NCBI GenBank assembly: GCA_900314655.1
Contig: OMWC01000007.1
Coordinates: 39,415-103,414, forward strand
Origin: an uncultured Prevotellaceae bacterium
Lineage (GTDB): Bacteria; Bacteroidota; Bacteroidia; Bacteroidales; Bacteroidaceae
Reading direction: 5' to 3'
Length of the DNA: 64,000 nt
A program made the position numbers and the translations under genes. Each line of letters starts with the position of its first letter. Within the stretch, counting starts at the first letter, position 1. The notes under the pieces were generated by a model. That model searched no databases. It had not been told where the DNA came from and saw only the letters and a program-made list of their open reading frames with translations. Below, piece by piece: positions 1-8,154 of the stretch.

Positions 1-934
1 AAATGCGATACACATCCGTACTGTGAGCGAAATTGATCATATCCGGCGTATAGCCTCCGGCGGGGCGCATGTTCACCTCCAATGCCACGAAGTCACCCTT
101 CTGCCCCAGTCCCTTGCGGTCACAGTCAAGGCGGAAAAACTCCAGGTGCACAAAGCGGCTTTTCACGCCAAAGGCTTCCACCGTCTGCCGTCCCAGTGCA
201 CGCAGACTCTCAGGCATCACGGGAGCCACATAGTAAGACAAGTCCAGCTGCCGGTTCACGATATCCATAATCGAAGGCGGCCACACCGTCATCGACTCAA
301 ACAATGGCCTCGACCGACTGTCAATCACGGCATCATACGAACAGATGTCACCCGTGATGAATTCCTCCACCACATATTGCGCCACGCTTTGCACCGTTTC
401 GAAGAAACGGCTCAGCTCCCCGAAGTCAGCAATCTTGTAAGTCCCGCCGGCGCCCACGCCCACATTTGGCTTGGCGATGACCGGAAAACCTACATCCTGT
501 GCAAAAGCCTCCACGGCATAGTAGCCCTCAGCGCATTGAATCTGCCGGGCCGTGGGGATCCCTCCCTTGGCAAAGTATTTCTTCATGGCCGACTTCTCCT
601 TCACGGCCTGCACCTCGTCGGCCTGCAGTCCGGTCGTCACATGGAAGTCGGTCCGCAGCCGTGCATCCTGCCCCAGCCAATACTCATTGTTCGACTCTAT
701 CCAGTCTATCCGGCCGTACTTGAAGGCAAAGAAAGCCACGGCGCGATACACCTCATCGTAGTTCTCCAGATTGCTCACCCGGTAATACTCCGTGAGCGAA
801 CCTTTCAGCTCGGCCGACAACTGATCATACGGTGCATCGGCAATGCCCAGCACACGCACGCCGTTGCGCTGCAGGCGCTGGCAAAACTCCCAGTAGGTAT
901 GGGGGAAGTGGGGTGATATGAATACGAAGTTCAT
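1..934 (-). CDS. ATP-grasp domain protein (3' end outside window)
   Basis: This leftward reading frame is open from its ATG at 934 to the window edge, so the C-terminus is missing. The visible 311 residues match an ATP-grasp ligase or carbamoyl-phosphate-synthase-like protein: a Rossmann-like preATP-grasp start, an ATP-binding stretch around GFPVIAKPNVGVGAGGTY, then VVEEFITGD, and a metal/ATP segment ALEVNMRPAGGY. Proteins of this type join a carboxylate to an amine or thiol through an acyl phosphate; the substrate here is unknown. Its ATG overlaps the stop of the upstream URO-D-like gene as ATGA, which implies translational coupling and membership in the Sus-like operon. It has no signal peptide and is probably cytoplasmic. 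The family is clear; the function is not. Confidence 0.8.
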   Translation of the reverse strand, partial: MNFVFISPHFPHTYWEFCQRLQRNGVRVLGIADAPYDQLSAELKGSLTEYYRVSNLENYDEVYRAVAFFAFKYGRIDWIESNNEYWLGQDARLRTDFHVTTGLQADEVQAVKEKSAMKKYFAKGGIPTARQIQCAEGYYAVEAFAQDVGFPVIAKPNVGVGAGGTYKIADFGELSRFFETVQSVAQYVVEEFITGDICSYDAVIDSRSRPLFESMTVWPPSIMDIVNRQLDLSYYVAPVMPESLRALGRQTVEAFGVKSRFVHLEFFRLDCDRKGLGQKGDFVALEVNMRPAGGYTPDMINFAHSTDVYRI

Positions 935-1983
935 TTTCCAGTCTGATGAGTCTTACGCCAGTTATGGGCGTAGTCGATGACAGCACGCAGCTTATCCCAG
1001 TCTGTAGTGCCGGGCACGGTGCAGTCGGCACCGAGGATGAAGTTAGGTGAAGCGTTTTCCAAAACCTTATCTACAGCAGCCTTGGCTTCCTCTATGCTGC
1101 CGTTGGCTATAACGCCAAGACGCTCCAGTCCGCCAAAGATAGGACGGCCAAAACGTTTTTGGGCTTCTTTGAGATTAAGGGAGGTTCCATCTGAGAAGTT
1201 CAGGGGTACATTGATAATGCTGGCAGGATAATCGGCAAAGGCATAGAGCGCCTCAGCGTTCTTGAACGGAGTGCCATAGTCGCAGATATGAAGGATATTG
1301 ATTTCACCTATCTCATTGGCCACCTCAGATACGTGCTTATCCCACTGGCGCACCTGCTCTTTCCAGATTTTCTCGGGCAAAGAATTGCCGTCACCGCCCT
1401 GAGAAGATACATAGAAGCCGTCGGCACCGCGCCTGCGGGCAGCCCTCAGGTAGTTCTCGATAGAGAGCGAAAGGTTCTTGATGGCCTGTCCGAAAGCCTT
1501 GGGGTTCTCGCTGGCCAGCTTCTTCAGGTCCTTGCCGCGGCCTAAGGTCTGATGGGCCAGTGCAAGCGGCGAATATACTGTCGGCAGTATGAAAGCCTCA
1601 CCCTTAAACTCACGGGCAAGGTCCTCAATAACGGCTACCTGTGGTTCAAAGAAATCCTCGCCATATACGGGCACTTTCTCCCAGTCCTTTCCCGTCTGGA
1701 TATCAATCTTGGGAACGGCAATTTCATAGAACACTTTTACAAAGTCCATGTTTGTGGAACGGTAGAAATCCTTATGATCCTGTACGGCCTTGCGTCCGAG
1801 TTTGTTCTCGAAATGCAGGAAGAAAGCAGCCGGCACATACTCGTTGGGGCGGCTCTGGTCGAGCACCTGAAGGATGCGTTCACGCTTATTGTTTGCTGTA
1901 CTTTCCGACTGAGCGGCAACTTGCTGGATGCCAGCAGCCACAATGAGGGCTAAGGCGATGGCTTTTACATTGATCTTTTTCAT
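931..1983 (-). CDS. Exported URO-D/MtaA-like methyltransferase family protein
   Basis: This 350-residue protein belongs to the uroporphyrinogen decarboxylase superfamily. It starts with a signal peptide (about residues 1-25, ending VAAQ), unusual for a family that is normally cytoplasmic. It keeps the pattern of the MtaA/MtbA/CmuA branch: His232-x-Cys234 in LHICDYG and Cys321 in GADCTVPGTTDW. In that branch these residues bind the zinc that activates a thiol for methyl transfer from a corrinoid. Thiol methyl transfer is therefore a better guess than porphyrin decarboxylation, but this is inference. It lies 45 bp after susD and is coupled to the following ATP-grasp gene by an ATGA overlap. Confidence 0.75.
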   Translation of the reverse strand: MKKINVKAIALALIVAAGIQQVAAQSESTANNKRERILQVLDQSRPNEYVPAAFFLHFENKLGRKAVQDHKDFYRSTNMDFVKVFYEIAVPKIDIQTGKDWEKVPVYGEDFFEPQVAVIEDLAREFKGEAFILPTVYSPLALAHQTLGRGKDLKKLASENPKAFGQAIKNLSLSIENYLRAARRRGADGFYVSSQGGDGNSLPEKIWKEQVRQWDKHVSEVANEIGEINILHICDYGTPFKNAEALYAFADYPASIINVPLNFSDGTSLNLKEAQKRFGRPIFGGLERLGVIANGSIEEAKAAVDKVLENASPNFILGADCTVPGTTDWDKLRAVIDYAHNWRKTHQTGK

Positions 1984-2028
1984 AATGCTATTCTATTAAA
2001 ATTATTATATCTATTTACTTTTCCCTTT

Positions 2029-3639
2029 TTACTGATATTCCGGTCCATAAGGTCCGCCGTCGGTCTCACCGCTATAACCCCAGTTCTGCTCCAGATTCGG
2101 ATTAAGGATTATCTGATCCTGTGGCAAAGGCAGATAGTAGTTACGCTTCGAGACGTTCTTGATTTTAAGGGGTTCTGAAGCTGGGGTATTGGCTTTGACA
2201 TGCGTTACGAGAATATGCCAACGCTTGAGATCAAACCATCGCTGTCCCTCGAGGATAAACTCATTCCAACGTTCTTGCCGTACGGCCTGACGGAACTGTT
2301 CCTGCGTTAGTCCGCTCAGTTCCAGAGGAGAACCATCGGAGGGAGTGAGTTGCGCCTTCTCATACGGACTCCAATAGGCACGGCGACGAATCTGATTGAT
2401 GGCATCATAGGCGGCTGCCGTTGGACCATTCAGTTCGTTTTCAGCCTCAGCCTTGATGAGCAGCACCTCGCCGTAGCGGATAATCAGTGTGTTTGTGCTA
2501 TGACCGGCAGCATTGCCGCTTGATTCCGGCTTGGCATAGTTCAACGAATCTATATATTTGCGGAAACGTGGAACGGTGAACACAAAGTCAGTACCCGTAT
2601 TAGGATTGTAAAGGCGTTTTGCCCAAGAGCCGTCACGGCGCTGGTCGCGGTAATCCATTTCCGTATAGTAGCGGTCACTGGTGGCCAGCAGCACAGGCTC
2701 TGCATCGCTCCAGTTGGTAGCAAAGGTGCAGTGACCCGTGATATTCCCGTTGATTGTTCGGTCATGCTCCACCGTGAAGATATGCTCAGGGCCGTTCTTC
2801 TTATCTACTGACCAGTTGTCGATAAACTTCTCCAACAGATGATACTTTCCTGAATTGATCACCTTCTGGGCGTAATCGGAAGCTTTCTGGTAGTAGGCTT
2901 TCTGATTAGCCTTACCCTGTTCTGTGAGTGTCTGTGCCCAAGTAAGGTAGATCTTCGAGAGCATGGCTGAAGCTGCCAGACTTGAGGGTTTACTGTCACG
3001 GTTGGAATAGTTAGCAGGCAATTGCTCGGCAGCGGTGAAGTCGTCTACGATTTGTGCATACACTTCATCGATGGAATTGCGGGGAGCCCCTTCTCCCTCA
3101 CCGTCTTTCAGCACGATGGGCACTCCGCCGAAATAGCGAACGAGATTGAAGTACATCAGCCCGCGCAGAAATCGGGCCTCATTGATATAGTTCTGCCGTA
3201 TCTCTTCTTTGAGCCAGTCAGCACCACTCACTTTCTCAATGAGCACATTTGCACGATTGATGGCCGTATAGTGTTCTTCCCAGGCGTAGCCCACGAAGAG
3301 GTTGTTTGGAGAGACAGCAAAATTACTGATTTCGCGGATATGGGCAGAGTTTGTCTGTGCACCGGCTTTCACATAGTCGGTCTGCAAGTCATTGAGATAA
3401 ACACTCTGGTTATTATACATACCGTAAAAACCATCCACCGTGAACTCCTGATAGATGCCGTTAATGGCAGTCTCAATGTCTTCCTTGCTCTTGTAAAAGT
3501 TGTCCTTGTCGATAGAACTCAGCGAGGTCTGTTCCAGATCTGCGCATGAGGTGAAAGAGAGGAGAGAGGAGAGAGGAAAGAGGAGAGAGAATGCTGCTGC
3601 CAGCATCTTCGAATAACTGATTCGTATGTTTGTATTCAT
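2029..3639 (-). CDS. SusD/RagB-family surface nutrient-binding lipoprotein
   Basis: This 536-residue SusD homologue should be an outer-membrane surface lipoprotein that caps the neighbouring SusC channel and hands it substrate. A signal peptide ends in a lipobox (SFTSC, lipidated Cys32), followed by the typical LEQTSLSSIDKDNFYKS opening and TPR-like helices. The C-terminal region has the usual RQERWNEFILEGQRWFDLKRW signature of the family. The ligand cannot be read from sequence; the flanking sulfur-metabolism genes hint at a non-glycan ligand, which is inference. The signal peptide region contains a purine-rich repeat tract (3554-3591) resembling one in the binding-protein gene. It follows susC by 49 bp. 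Confidence 0.92.
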   Translation of the reverse strand: MNTNIRISYSKMLAAAFSLLFPLSSLLSFTSCADLEQTSLSSIDKDNFYKSKEDIETAINGIYQEFTVDGFYGMYNNQSVYLNDLQTDYVKAGAQTNSAHIREISNFAVSPNNLFVGYAWEEHYTAINRANVLIEKVSGADWLKEEIRQNYINEARFLRGLMYFNLVRYFGGVPIVLKDGEGEGAPRNSIDEVYAQIVDDFTAAEQLPANYSNRDSKPSSLAASAMLSKIYLTWAQTLTEQGKANQKAYYQKASDYAQKVINSGKYHLLEKFIDNWSVDKKNGPEHIFTVEHDRTINGNITGHCTFATNWSDAEPVLLATSDRYYTEMDYRDQRRDGSWAKRLYNPNTGTDFVFTVPRFRKYIDSLNYAKPESSGNAAGHSTNTLIIRYGEVLLIKAEAENELNGPTAAAYDAINQIRRRAYWSPYEKAQLTPSDGSPLELSGLTQEQFRQAVRQERWNEFILEGQRWFDLKRWHILVTHVKANTPASEPLKIKNVSKRNYYLPLPQDQIILNPNLEQNWGYSGETDGGPYGPEYQ

Positions 3640-3688
3640 AACTGTAAACTATATAACTATAAAACTTAACAACTGAAAAACTCGTAAA

Positions 3689-6600
3689 TTACAACGTTAT
3701 TCCTACTCCCACCAAAACGGTCTTCGATGTAGGATACGTACCGTTGTCTATGCCCTGATACAAGGTGCTTGTCTCATCGCTTCCACTCCGGTTTGACTCG
3801 GGATCATTACCTTTATAACCGCTGAAAGTGAAGAAGTTCTGCAACGAGACATAGAGGCGCAGGGAAGCATCTCGCGTGATTTTGCGTAAAGGCAGGGTAT
3901 AGCCCAGTTGTATATTACGAATCTTCAGATAAGAAGCATCCTCTACAAAGCGATCGTCGGTATAGATAGACGTGGCATTTGATGCCTTGGCGATGGTGTT
4001 ACTGGGATTTGTCTTTGTCCAGCGGTTAACCACATCGGCTAACGGGTTGTAGTAGTAGCCATTGCCCCGCTCAAGACGGCAGCGCATCTCATTGAAAAGC
4101 TTGTTGCCATAACTACCGCTGAGACTCACGAAAAGATCGAAATTCCGATAGGCCACCTTCGTACTCAGGCCATAAGTAAACTTCGGCTGGATATTGCCTA
4201 ATACCACGCGGTCGTTTTCGTTGACTACTCCGTCGTTGTTGACATCCTCAAACTTCGGGTTTCCTGGTTCCACCACGGCAATGGTCTGCGTAGGCAGTTT
4301 TGAGAGATCTTCATCGCTTTGGATGATTCCTTTGAAACGGTAGCCGTAGAAAGATCCGAGCGGTTCACCCACTTTCACGATAAGGGGATTGGTATAGCCG
4401 TGAGAGGGTATGAAATAGTCGGCATTTCCCAGTGAGGTCACCTCATTCTTATTGTGGGCAATATTGGCGTTGGCTGTCCAGTGCCAGTTCTTATCATCGA
4501 GGAGCACACCGCCCACTTCGAGTTCCACACCTTTATTGGTCACGGAACCCACATTCCGGAGAACCGTTGAGAAACCCGTAACCTGTTCTACCGGCACATT
4601 AAGCAGCAGGTCGGAAGTCTTCTTGTAGTAACCGTCAAGGGTTACGGTGAGACGGCTGTTGAAGAAACCGGTACTGAGTCCCACGTTATAGGAGGAGGTG
4701 GTCTCCCATTTCAAATCGGGATTCGATTTGTTGGAAATGATGTAGCTGGTAGCCCGCTGACCATTGACGGTAATCGTACGAGGCACCACGTTGGACGAAA
4801 ACTGATAGTCACCGATTTCCTGATTACCCACCACACCCACGGAGGCACGCAATTGGATGAAATCCACCTTCTTGCCCAAATGCAGCCATTTCTCCTTATC
4901 GATATTCCATGAGGCACCCAGTGAAGGGAACCATCCCCAACGGTGGTTGGCGGCAAAACGGCTACTGCCGTCGGCACGTAGCGTCAGCGAGGCATTATAT
5001 CGGGAATCGTAACTGTAGTTCAGACGGCCAATCCATGACTGTAGCGTTGAAACATAATGACTGCTCGAAGAGGGGTTGGTGGTACTGGCCGAACCGAGAT
5101 TCTCGTAACCCGTAGCATCATTACTGAAGCCATAGGCAGATGTAGCAATACTGCTGCGGTCTGTGCGCTGGGTGGTATATCCAACCAATGCCGTCAGCGA
5201 ATGCACGTTCTTGAAAACCTTACTATAAGTGGCTGTAAACTCTGCCTGCCAAGTATGCGTCTTGTTTTGTCCTACGGAAGCATAGCCGCTGTTGGCCAGT
5301 CCGTCGGTAGTATATGAAGGAGCATAGTAGCTCTGGCGTGTGTTGGAAATGTCGGCACCAATGGCGGCCTTCAACTTCAATTCAGGAATGAGCGTCCATT
5401 CTGCAAATCCTGATCCTATCACACGCGTATTCTCAGTCTCCGACTTATAGTTCAGCATATCACTGATGGGATTGCCCACTTTTCCGTTATAGATATCCAC
5501 ACTCGTCGGCGTGGGGTCATAGTTGAATGAACCGTCAGCATGGTAGATAGCAGTATAGGGAGTGTGCGAAATGGCACCATACCAGCTGTTGGCAGCAAAC
5601 ATGGAACTGTGGTCTGACATGCCCGTCATCCTGTTGTAGGCACCACTGGCATTGACACCTACCAACAGATTCTTAAAGACATTGCGCTCGTAATTCACAC
5701 GTCCGGCATAGCGCTTCAGCCCGGTATTCAGCAGGATACCCTCCTGATCCTTAAAACTGCCACTAATACTGTAGCGTGAAATCTCATCACCGCCAACAGC
5801 CGAAAGCTGATGTTCCTGAGTGAAGCCCGTCTGCAGGGCAGCATCCTGCCAGTCATAAGTAGCCGTTGGCGTATCCACGGCATAGCCCACTTCACCGTTT
5901 TGGTACAGTTCATTCCAAAGGTCAGCCCACTGCCATGCATCCATGAAGTCAAGTTTCTTGGCTATGGTGCTCCATCCAAAGGTGGTGGAGTAATTGATGT
6001 TGTTACGTCCATGCTTACCCTTTTTGGTTGTGATGATAATCACACCGTTGGCTCCACGCGTTCCATAGATAGCTGTGGCCGATACATCTTTCAACACCTC
6101 AATACTCTCAATATCTGAAGGGTTCAGGAAAGCCAGCGGATCCAAGGAGGCATCACTGCCTCGCGAACCGGTTTTGGTTGTCGATGAAGAGTTATAGACA
6201 ATAAGACCGTCTATAACATAAAGAGGCTCGTTGCCACCAGTGATGGAATTACCGCCACGGATGCGGATAATGCTTGCAGCACCCGGCTGTCCTGAAGTGG
6301 TGGTTACATTCAATCCTGCCACGGCTCCTTGCAGGGCACTCTCCACGGAAGTGTTTGTCTGGCGGAGAATTTCTGTATCCACCGTGGAGATACTGGAGGT
6401 GAGTTCCTGACGCTTCTGCACGCCATAACCCACAACAACCACTTCGCTGAGGCGGTTGCCGCCCGGCACAAGTTGTATTTCAAGTGGTTCTTCGGCATCA
6501 TAGACGTCCACGTCCAATGTCCGGTAACCCACATATTGCACACTGAGTGTGAGTGGCAGTTTTACATTCGTCTGGAGTGTGAAGTTTCCTTCAATATCTG

Positions 6601-6763
6601 TAACGGCACCCAGTTCCTTACTATTCTTAGGTACCAACGAAGCACCGATGAGCGACTCTCCTGTACGGGCATCCGTGATACGGCCCGTGATGGTGGTCTG
6701 CGCTTCAGCAGCGAGCGACAGCAGCACACCTAATAACAAAATAACAATCTTTTTCATTTTCAT
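3689..6763 (-). CDS. SusC/RagA-family TonB-dependent outer membrane transporter
   Basis: This protein of about 1024 residues is a SusC-type TonB-dependent channel. After the signal peptide (ending AAEAQ) comes a carboxypeptidase-regulatory-like domain (TTITGRITDARTGES and on, about 80 residues), then the plug with the hallmark SVEVVVVGYG-like and IESIEVLKDVSATAIYGTRGANG motifs, and a long beta barrel to the C-terminus. I prefer the start at 6763 (MKMKKIV) or 6757 to the in-frame ATG at 6784, because the latter adds polar residues ahead of the signal peptide and runs into a hairpin. It forms a pair with the SusD gene and probably imports the ligand of this operon using TonB energy. Confidence 0.92.
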   Translation of the reverse strand: MKMKKIVILLLGVLLSLAAEAQTTITGRITDARTGESLIGASLVPKNSKELGAVTDIEGNFTLQTNVKLPLTLSVQYVGYRTLDVDVYDAEEPLEIQLVPGGNRLSEVVVVGYGVQKRQELTSSISTVDTEILRQTNTSVESALQGAVAGLNVTTTSGQPGAASIIRIRGGNSITGGNEPLYVIDGLIVYNSSSTTKTGSRGSDASLDPLAFLNPSDIESIEVLKDVSATAIYGTRGANGVIIITTKKGKHGRNNINYSTTFGWSTIAKKLDFMDAWQWADLWNELYQNGEVGYAVDTPTATYDWQDAALQTGFTQEHQLSAVGGDEISRYSISGSFKDQEGILLNTGLKRYAGRVNYERNVFKNLLVGVNASGAYNRMTGMSDHSSMFAANSWYGAISHTPYTAIYHADGSFNYDPTPTSVDIYNGKVGNPISDMLNYKSETENTRVIGSGFAEWTLIPELKLKAAIGADISNTRQSYYAPSYTTDGLANSGYASVGQNKTHTWQAEFTATYSKVFKNVHSLTALVGYTTQRTDRSSIATSAYGFSNDATGYENLGSASTTNPSSSSHYVSTLQSWIGRLNYSYDSRYNASLTLRADGSSRFAANHRWGWFPSLGASWNIDKEKWLHLGKKVDFIQLRASVGVVGNQEIGDYQFSSNVVPRTITVNGQRATSYIISNKSNPDLKWETTSSYNVGLSTGFFNSRLTVTLDGYYKKTSDLLLNVPVEQVTGFSTVLRNVGSVTNKGVELEVGGVLLDDKNWHWTANANIAHNKNEVTSLGNADYFIPSHGYTNPLIVKVGEPLGSFYGYRFKGIIQSDEDLSKLPTQTIAVVEPGNPKFEDVNNDGVVNENDRVVLGNIQPKFTYGLSTKVAYRNFDLFVSLSGSYGNKLFNEMRCRLERGNGYYYNPLADVVNRWTKTNPSNTIAKASNATSIYTDDRFVEDASYLKIRNIQLGYTLPLRKITRDASLRLYVSLQNFFTFSGYKGNDPESNRSGSDETSTLYQGIDNGTYPTSKTVLVGVGITL

Positions 6764-6781
6764 ACACACATTTGTGGCTAT

Positions 6782-6819
6782 CATCCCCAGACTTCCTTTT
6801 ACGGAAGTCCCAGGGGATG
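6782..6819 (-). promoter_or_regulatory. Hairpin in the leader between binding protein and susC
   Basis: A strong imperfect stem (CATCCCC-A-GACTTCC pairing with GGAAGTC-CCA-GGGGATG, six-base loop) lies just ahead of the likely susC start. There is no T-run after it on the transcribed strand, so it looks more like an mRNA processing or stability element than a terminator. It could let susCD be expressed at a different level from the upstream gene. Confidence 0.5.
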
Positions 6820-6864
6820 ACCACGATTAAAACAAGCAACGTTTTATTTCTTGACGCTGGTAGC

Positions 6865-7752
6865 CTATCGTCTGGCTATATCCTGATGATGCAGACTGCG
6901 CTGCTGGGAGATAAGATCCTTCTGTGAAAGCGTAAGCAGACCGTATTCGTGTAAATACTGCTGGCCATCGGTGAGCACCCAGTTGACAAAACGGTTCAAC
7001 TGCAGGTTGTTCACATCGAAAGCAAATCCTATCTTTTCCACATCAATTCCTTCTACGGTATGGGTCTCCAAGGCCTCAAGCACTTCATCGAGCGAGGCTG
7101 TCAGGTCTATTTTCTTGCTGTCATCGAGCGAAGCCACCTGCAACTGGTCTTTCAGATGTCGGCTCTGCAAGTCGTAGAGATTTCCCAGTGCACTGATACC
7201 CAGTCCCCAAGCGTCTTCTCCTACGGCCTTATTCAGGAAACGGTCGTCACCCTGAATGCGCTTGCCGCGATAATCGGCAGCTGTGAGTCCGTAGGCAGCA
7301 GCATACGGGAGTGCTACTGAAAAACTCTGAGCACCCGTGTAGATGTGAAGTTTATCCTCCAACTTATCTGATTTCTCTTCGCTCAGATCGTCTTTCTCGA
7401 AAAGCAGGTTCTTAATACGTTTGTCGTTCAGTTTTTTCTTGGCTATCAATGCGGCAGCCTCGGAGTCTTTGCCCGTAAACGGTACAATGGCGTAACGGCC
7501 AAAGAAGACTGTCTCGCCTCTTTCCTCTTTCCTCTCTTCTCTTTCCTCTAATACAAAGATAATGGCGTTATCCTTTTTTTGCCCCAATTGAAAACTGAGA
7601 TCACTGTTGATCTTCTGGTATTCGGCAATCCAGCGCTCCACCAATGGGCGTACAAAACCTGGAGCCTTGATATTAACGGTTTGTGTCTGTGCCTCGGCAC
7701 TGTTAATTTGCAGCAAGAAAAGCGCTACGATGATATACTGTATCTTTTTCAT
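6865..7752 (-). CDS. Exported PstS-like substrate-binding protein
   Basis: This 295-residue protein has a signal peptide (MKKIQYIIVALFLLQINSAEAQ) and resembles phosphate/tungstate-type periplasmic binding proteins: a short strand VNIKAPGFVRPLVERWIAEYQ at the N-terminus, then FGRYAIVPFTGKD and an alpha/beta fold. No ABC permease or ATPase is nearby. It heads a TonB-dependent SusCD operon, so it probably receives the ligand in the periplasm or acts as an accessory binder. Residues 68-80 (rich in Glu and Arg) are encoded by a low-complexity tract at 7517-7549, which looks like an in-frame repeat insertion. The specific ligand is not recognisable. Confidence 0.7.
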   Translation of the reverse strand: MKKIQYIIVALFLLQINSAEAQTQTVNIKAPGFVRPLVERWIAEYQKINSDLSFQLGQKKDNAIIFVLEEREERKEERGETVFFGRYAIVPFTGKDSEAAALIAKKKLNDKRIKNLLFEKDDLSEEKSDKLEDKLHIYTGAQSFSVALPYAAAYGLTAADYRGKRIQGDDRFLNKAVGEDAWGLGISALGNLYDLQSRHLKDQLQVASLDDSKKIDLTASLDEVLEALETHTVEGIDVEKIGFAFDVNNLQLNRFVNWVLTDGQQYLHEYGLLTLSQKDLISQQRSLHHQDIARR

Positions 7753-7960
7753 ATCTTCTATACCTTATTTTATTATTTATAATACGTTGTCTATTCTCTG
7801 TCGTCATTATTTTCATTATATTCATTTCGCTGCTTGGGCAGCAACACATTCGTACCATACATGCTGCCATGGAATGGCTACGCATACAACAGTTCATTGT
7901 TCTCATTGCTCTTTTTAGGTTTAAAACGTTCAACATTTGAGTACATTAAAATCTCTGGTG

Positions 7961-7992
7961 CAAAGGTACGCTGATTCCTGCAACGGGGAAAT
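7961..7992 (-). promoter_or_regulatory. Promoter of the Sus-like operon
   Basis: On the minus strand TACCTTTG (7968-7961) fits the Bacteroidota -7 box. The -33 position, 20 bp upstream, is poor (ATTT instead of TTTG) and is overlapped by the first palindrome at 7990. A weak -33 box touching a candidate operator suggests the promoter needs an activator, though repression is also possible. The leader is about 200 nt. Confidence 0.55.
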
Positions 7993-8053
7993 ACTACGGG
8001 CGTGGTATTTTCCGTCACCTATAATGGTTAGAAGGTGTACCACAAACGTGGTA
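7990..8053. promoter_or_regulatory. Pair of matching palindromic operator candidates
   Basis: Two inverted repeats of the form TACYAC-N4-GTGGTA lie between the divergent promoters. Site 1 is 7990-8009 (AATACTAC-GGGC-GTGGTATT, one mismatch). Site 2 is 8038-8053 (TACCAC-AAAC-GTGGTA, perfect). Their centres are 46 bp apart, and both continue into the same TTTTC flank. Site 1 touches the -33 position of the leftward promoter; site 2 ends 37 bp before the -33 box of the rightward promoter. The spacing and symmetry fit a dimeric regulator controlling both transcripts. The regulator is unknown. Confidence 0.6.
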
Positions 8054-8089
8054 TTTTCTGGCAGAGACCCAAATTTTCACGTCCTAAAA

Positions 8090-8122
8090 CTTGAAAAAAG
8101 AAAAACATAATAGCTACTTTTG
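8090..8122 (+). promoter_or_regulatory. Promoter of the sulfur amino acid gene pair
   Basis: CTTG at 8090-8093 and TACTTTTG at 8115-8122, with 21 bp between them, fit the Bacteroidota -33/-7 consensus. The leader before the ATG at 8155 is about 25 nt. Confidence 0.65.
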
Positions 8123-8154
8123 CAGCCATTACATCATTATAACCAGAGAAAGAG

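Noticed and set aside
23..916. Rightward ORF of 297 codons at the left edge
   Set aside because: It is antisense to the ATP-grasp gene, has a His/Arg/Pro-rich composition with no domain, and vanishes when the leftward frame, open to the window edge, is translated.
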